From Saprospiraceae bacterium (GTDB lineage Bacteria; Bacteroidota; Bacteroidia; Chitinophagales; Saprospiraceae): a DNA stretch of 8,483 nucleotides. The translations under genes were made by a program, and so were the position numbers. Numbering within the stretch: position 1 is the first letter of the stretch; each line of letters starts with the position of its first letter. The DNA lies in NCBI GenBank assembly GCA_013001805.1, contig JABDLW010000193.1:1-8483 (forward strand). The letters are read 5' to 3'. Below are positions 6,514-8,483 of the stretch, piece by piece. The notes beneath the pieces are model-generated. The model saw nothing but the letters and a program-made list of their open reading frames with translations. It was not told where the DNA came from and searched no databases.

Positions 6514-7317
6514 ATGAAGATTCAATCAACAGTAAAACTTCTGGGCATTCCCTTTGATGCCAATTCTTCCTTTTTACGTGGCTGCTCATCCGGACCGGAC
6601 GCTATCCGGCTCATACACGAGCAGGGAGCGTCCAATGCCTACACAGAAGGAGGCAAACTTTTGGAAATGGGTAGAAACCTTTTGGATCTGGGGGACCTCC
6701 ATTTCGCTTCTGATGCTGCTCCTACTGCGCATAAATTAATATGCGATGAAATACAAAAGCATATTTCCGATGGATCAAAATTAATATCCCTTGGTGGTGA
6801 CCACTCAATTACCTTTCCCATTATTAAGGCTTTCCATAAGTTTTTTTCCGAATTGCATATTTTGCATTTCGATGCTCATGGGGATTTATATCATGATTTT
6901 CAAAACAACTACTATTCCCATGCTTCTCCTTTTGCCCGGATTATGGAAAATGGCCTGGCTACCAGCATAACTCAGGTGGGCATTAGGACTTTAACTCATC
7001 ATCAAAGAGAACAGGCTGAAAAATTTCAGTTGAACATCATAGAGATGAAAGACTTTGATTTCCACTTTCTAGATGAACTTCAAGCACCGTTATATATTTC
7101 GTTTGACATTGATGTTTTGGATCCTGCCTTTGCACCAGGTGTTTCTCATCACGAGCCAGGAGGGCTTTCGGTAAGAACGGCAATTAAGTGCCTGCAAAGT
7201 CTAAATGTTAATATAGTCGGAGCAGACATTGTAGAATACAACCAAAATCGTGACATTAATCAGGTCACAGCTGCTGTGGGATATAAAATATTGAAAGAGA
7301 TATGGAGCCTAATGTAA
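6514..7317 (+). CDS. Arginase/agmatinase-family ureohydrolase
   Basis: Binuclear manganese hydrolase that releases urea from a guanidino substrate in the cytoplasm; arginine or agmatine are the likely candidates. At 267 residues it is slightly shorter than typical members (about 300). The metal ligands are all present: His97 in GGDHS (94-98), Asp120, His122 and Asp124 in HFDAHGDLY (118-126), and Asp198 and Asp200 in SFDIDVLDPAFAPG (196-209). Other active-site positions are also kept: His136 in YSHASPFARI (134-143) and Glu214 in HHEPGG. The DAHxDLY...YSHASPFARIM and QVGIRTL segments recall, from family knowledge, plant-type arginases and their bacterial relatives, which group with agmatinases and not with animal arginases. 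Arginine is therefore a fair guess but unproven. The ATG at 6514 puts the conserved LLGIPFD strand at residues 9-15; only a weak purine run precedes it. It stands alone on the plus strand, convergent with the next gene. Confidence 0.9.
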   Translation: MKIQSTVKLLGIPFDANSSFLRGCSSGPDAIRLIHEQGASNAYTEGGKLLEMGRNLLDLGDLHFASDAAPTAHKLICDEIQKHISDGSKLISLGGDHSITFPIIKAFHKFFSELHILHFDAHGDLYHDFQNNYYSHASPFARIMENGLATSITQVGIRTLTHHQREQAEKFQLNIIEMKDFDFHFLDELQAPLYISFDIDVLDPAFAPGVSHHEPGGLSVRTAIKCLQSLNVNIVGADIVEYNQNRDINQVTAAVGYKILKEIWSLM

Positions 7318-7338
7318 TTCGAAGCTTATTCCTAAAAA

Positions 7339-8118
7339 TCAATGTGCAGTATAACCACCATCTATCACCACTGCCTGGCCTGTGATTCCACCTGCCTCGG
7401 CACTAGCTAGAAAAAGGGCATAACTCGCAACCTCTTCCGGAGATAAAAGTCTCTTGATAGGAACCAGTGGAAAAATGACTTGATCAATTACCTCCTCTAA
7501 AGGTACATTCCTGCTCTCTGCCAGTGCGGCCAATTGGTTTCTCACCAGTGGTGTGTCAACATAACCAGGACATAATGCATTGGCCGTAATTTCATATTCG
7601 GCACCTTCCAGGGCTGTTACTTTGGTTAGCCCAATGATACCGTGTTTGGCACTATTATATGCTGCTTTACCAGCGAATCCGACCAGACCATTGATGGATG
7701 CCATATTTATTATTCTACCAAAACGTTGTCTCTTCATGATGGGAAATACTCGTTTTGTCATGAGAAAACTGCCGGTCAGCATTACTCTAATTAAGAGCTC
7801 GAATTTCTCATCGGGAAATTCCTCCATCGGAGAAATATATTGCAAGCCTGCATTATTAATTAATACATCTATTCGACCAAATTCTTCGTACACCTGACTG
7901 ACGGAATGATCAATATCTTTTGCCAATGCTACGTCACAAGTATGGGACTGCACATTTAAATTCTTCTCACCCAGAGAGATTATGGCCTTATCGAGCTTAC
8001 GCTCATCAACATCAGAAATAACGACTCGTGCTTCATTTCGAGCAAATTTTTCTGCCATCTCTAAACCAATACCACTGGCAGCTCCGGTAATAAGTACAAC
8101 ATAATCTTTAATGGACAT
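7339..8118 (-). CDS. bdhA: Short-chain dehydrogenase, probable D-3-hydroxybutyrate dehydrogenase
   Basis: Classical SDR of 259 residues, likely oxidising D-3-hydroxybutyrate to acetoacetate with NAD+. The Rossmann motif is TGAASGIG (11-18); Asp36 at the end of the second strand favours NAD over NADP; NNAG is at 88-91. Catalytic Ser141, Tyr154 and Lys158 are present. Residues that hold the substrate carboxylate in characterised hydroxybutyrate dehydrogenases appear as Gln93, Lys151 and Gln195. The CPGYVDTPLV segment (183-192) and the ending DGGYTAH are also typical. Two oddities: the Asn of the SDR tetrad seems replaced by Met113 (VMLTGSF), and the His near the catalytic Ser is Asn143. I recall similar VMLT/SINGL wording in Bacillus-like relatives, so it may be a subgroup trait. 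It follows the upstream oxidoreductase gene by 43 bp, probably in one operon. No Shine-Dalgarno is visible. Another hydroxy-acid or sugar substrate is possible. Confidence 0.8.
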   Translation of the reverse strand: MSIKDYVVLITGAASGIGLEMAEKFARNEARVVISDVDERKLDKAIISLGEKNLNVQSHTCDVALAKDIDHSVSQVYEEFGRIDVLINNAGLQYISPMEEFPDEKFELLIRVMLTGSFLMTKRVFPIMKRQRFGRIINMASINGLVGFAGKAAYNSAKHGIIGLTKVTALEGAEYEITANALCPGYVDTPLVRNQLAALAESRNVPLEEVIDQVIFPLVPIKRLLSPEEVASYALFLASAEAGGITGQAVVIDGGYTAH

Positions 8119-8161
8119 AAGTAAGTTTCAATTGTCAAGTGGGCATCAAAACAGATCCCAC

Positions 8162-8483
8162 CTAGACTAATTTAATCAGCTTGCCATTTTGCTGCAAGCT
8201 ATCCTGTGCCGAAATTAGAGTATCAATAATATTAATTGTCTTTTTGAACGCTAAGCGAGAGGAGCCCTCCTCAACTGACCGGATAAACTCGATTAAATTA
8301 TCGCGAAACATCGCGTAGGAGTTTCTGATGTCAATCAATTTCCACCCGTTCTCACCAAAAACAGTTATTTGAAAAGTTGAGGAAATATCCTTAAACAAGT
8401 GCACTGACACTTGAATTTCATTTTCCAGATTGACATAAACTATATCCTTTCCTGCAACCCCCGAATGACGCACTGTTACGGGT
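8162..8483 (-). CDS. Probable Gfo/Idh/MocA-family oxidoreductase, C-terminal fragment (enters from right edge)
   Basis: The frame is open from the window edge to a TAG at 8162-8164, giving about 106 C-terminal residues; a GTG at 8473 is internal to the open frame and is not evidence of a start. The fragment begins with beta-strand-like sequence (GKDIVYVNLENEIQVSVHLF, then STFQITVFGENGWKLIDI). It ends with a helical tail (SYAMFRDNLIEFIRSVEEGSSRL, then INIIDTLISAQDSLQQNGKLIKLV). The pattern beta-sheet, FGENG turn, F...LI.F..S...G, and a final helix ending in SL..NGK.I.L resembles the C-terminal end of Gfo/Idh/MocA oxidoreductases, in which the last helix packs on the substrate-binding sheet. 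The N-terminal Rossmann domain that would prove the assignment lies outside the window. It is upstream of, and co-directional with, the dehydrogenase gene (43-bp gap). Confidence 0.55.
   Translation of the reverse strand, partial: PVTVRHSGVAGKDIVYVNLENEIQVSVHLFKDISSTFQITVFGENGWKLIDIRNSYAMFRDNLIEFIRSVEEGSSRLAFKKTINIIDTLISAQDSLQQNGKLIKLV

Overview
The window looks like an ordinary chromosomal stretch from a member of the Bacteroidota, possibly a free-living Cytophagales or Flavobacteriales relative. This rests on the flavour of the RND pump (VDDGIVVTEN and RPLIDIP segments), weak or absent Shine-Dalgarno sites before most genes, and a moderately AT-rich composition. No rRNA, tRNA, insertion sequence, prophage or CRISPR is visible, so the lineage is an inference.

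Layout. (1) Positions 1-131 (minus) hold the first ~43 residues of a small conserved protein that runs off the left edge; 132-383 is non-coding. (2) Positions 384-5897 (minus) are a complete tripartite efflux operon, transcribed adaptor, then RND inner-membrane pump, then TolC-like outer-membrane channel, with gaps of only 12 and 21 bp. (3) Positions 5898-6513 are a 616-bp intergenic region between the divergent pump operon and ureohydrolase gene. It is full of inverted repeats, including two diverged copies of an ~88-bp unit in which the same series of hairpins can be drawn. (4) Positions 6514-7317 (plus) encode an arginase/agmatinase-family enzyme with all metal ligands. (5) Positions 7339-8118 (minus) encode a short-chain dehydrogenase close to D-3-hydroxybutyrate dehydrogenases. 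(6) Positions 8162-8483 (minus) hold the C-terminal end of what is probably a Gfo/Idh/MocA-type oxidoreductase, entering from the right edge and likely co-transcribed with the dehydrogenase.

How they work together. The three efflux genes are sufficient for one pump: substrate captured at the inner membrane or periplasm by the RND protein is passed through the adaptor-stabilised channel across the outer membrane. No dedicated regulator gene lies in the window, but an 18-bp operator-like palindrome sits about 50 bp before the adaptor start. The ureohydrolase (urea release from arginine, agmatine or a related guanidino compound) and the dehydrogenase pair (NAD-dependent oxidation of a hydroxy acid or sugar-like substrate) are separate metabolic units; the first converges on the second with only 21 bp between stop codons.

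I see no clear new multi-gene system here. The least explained part is the repeat-rich intergenic region at about 5947-6362.
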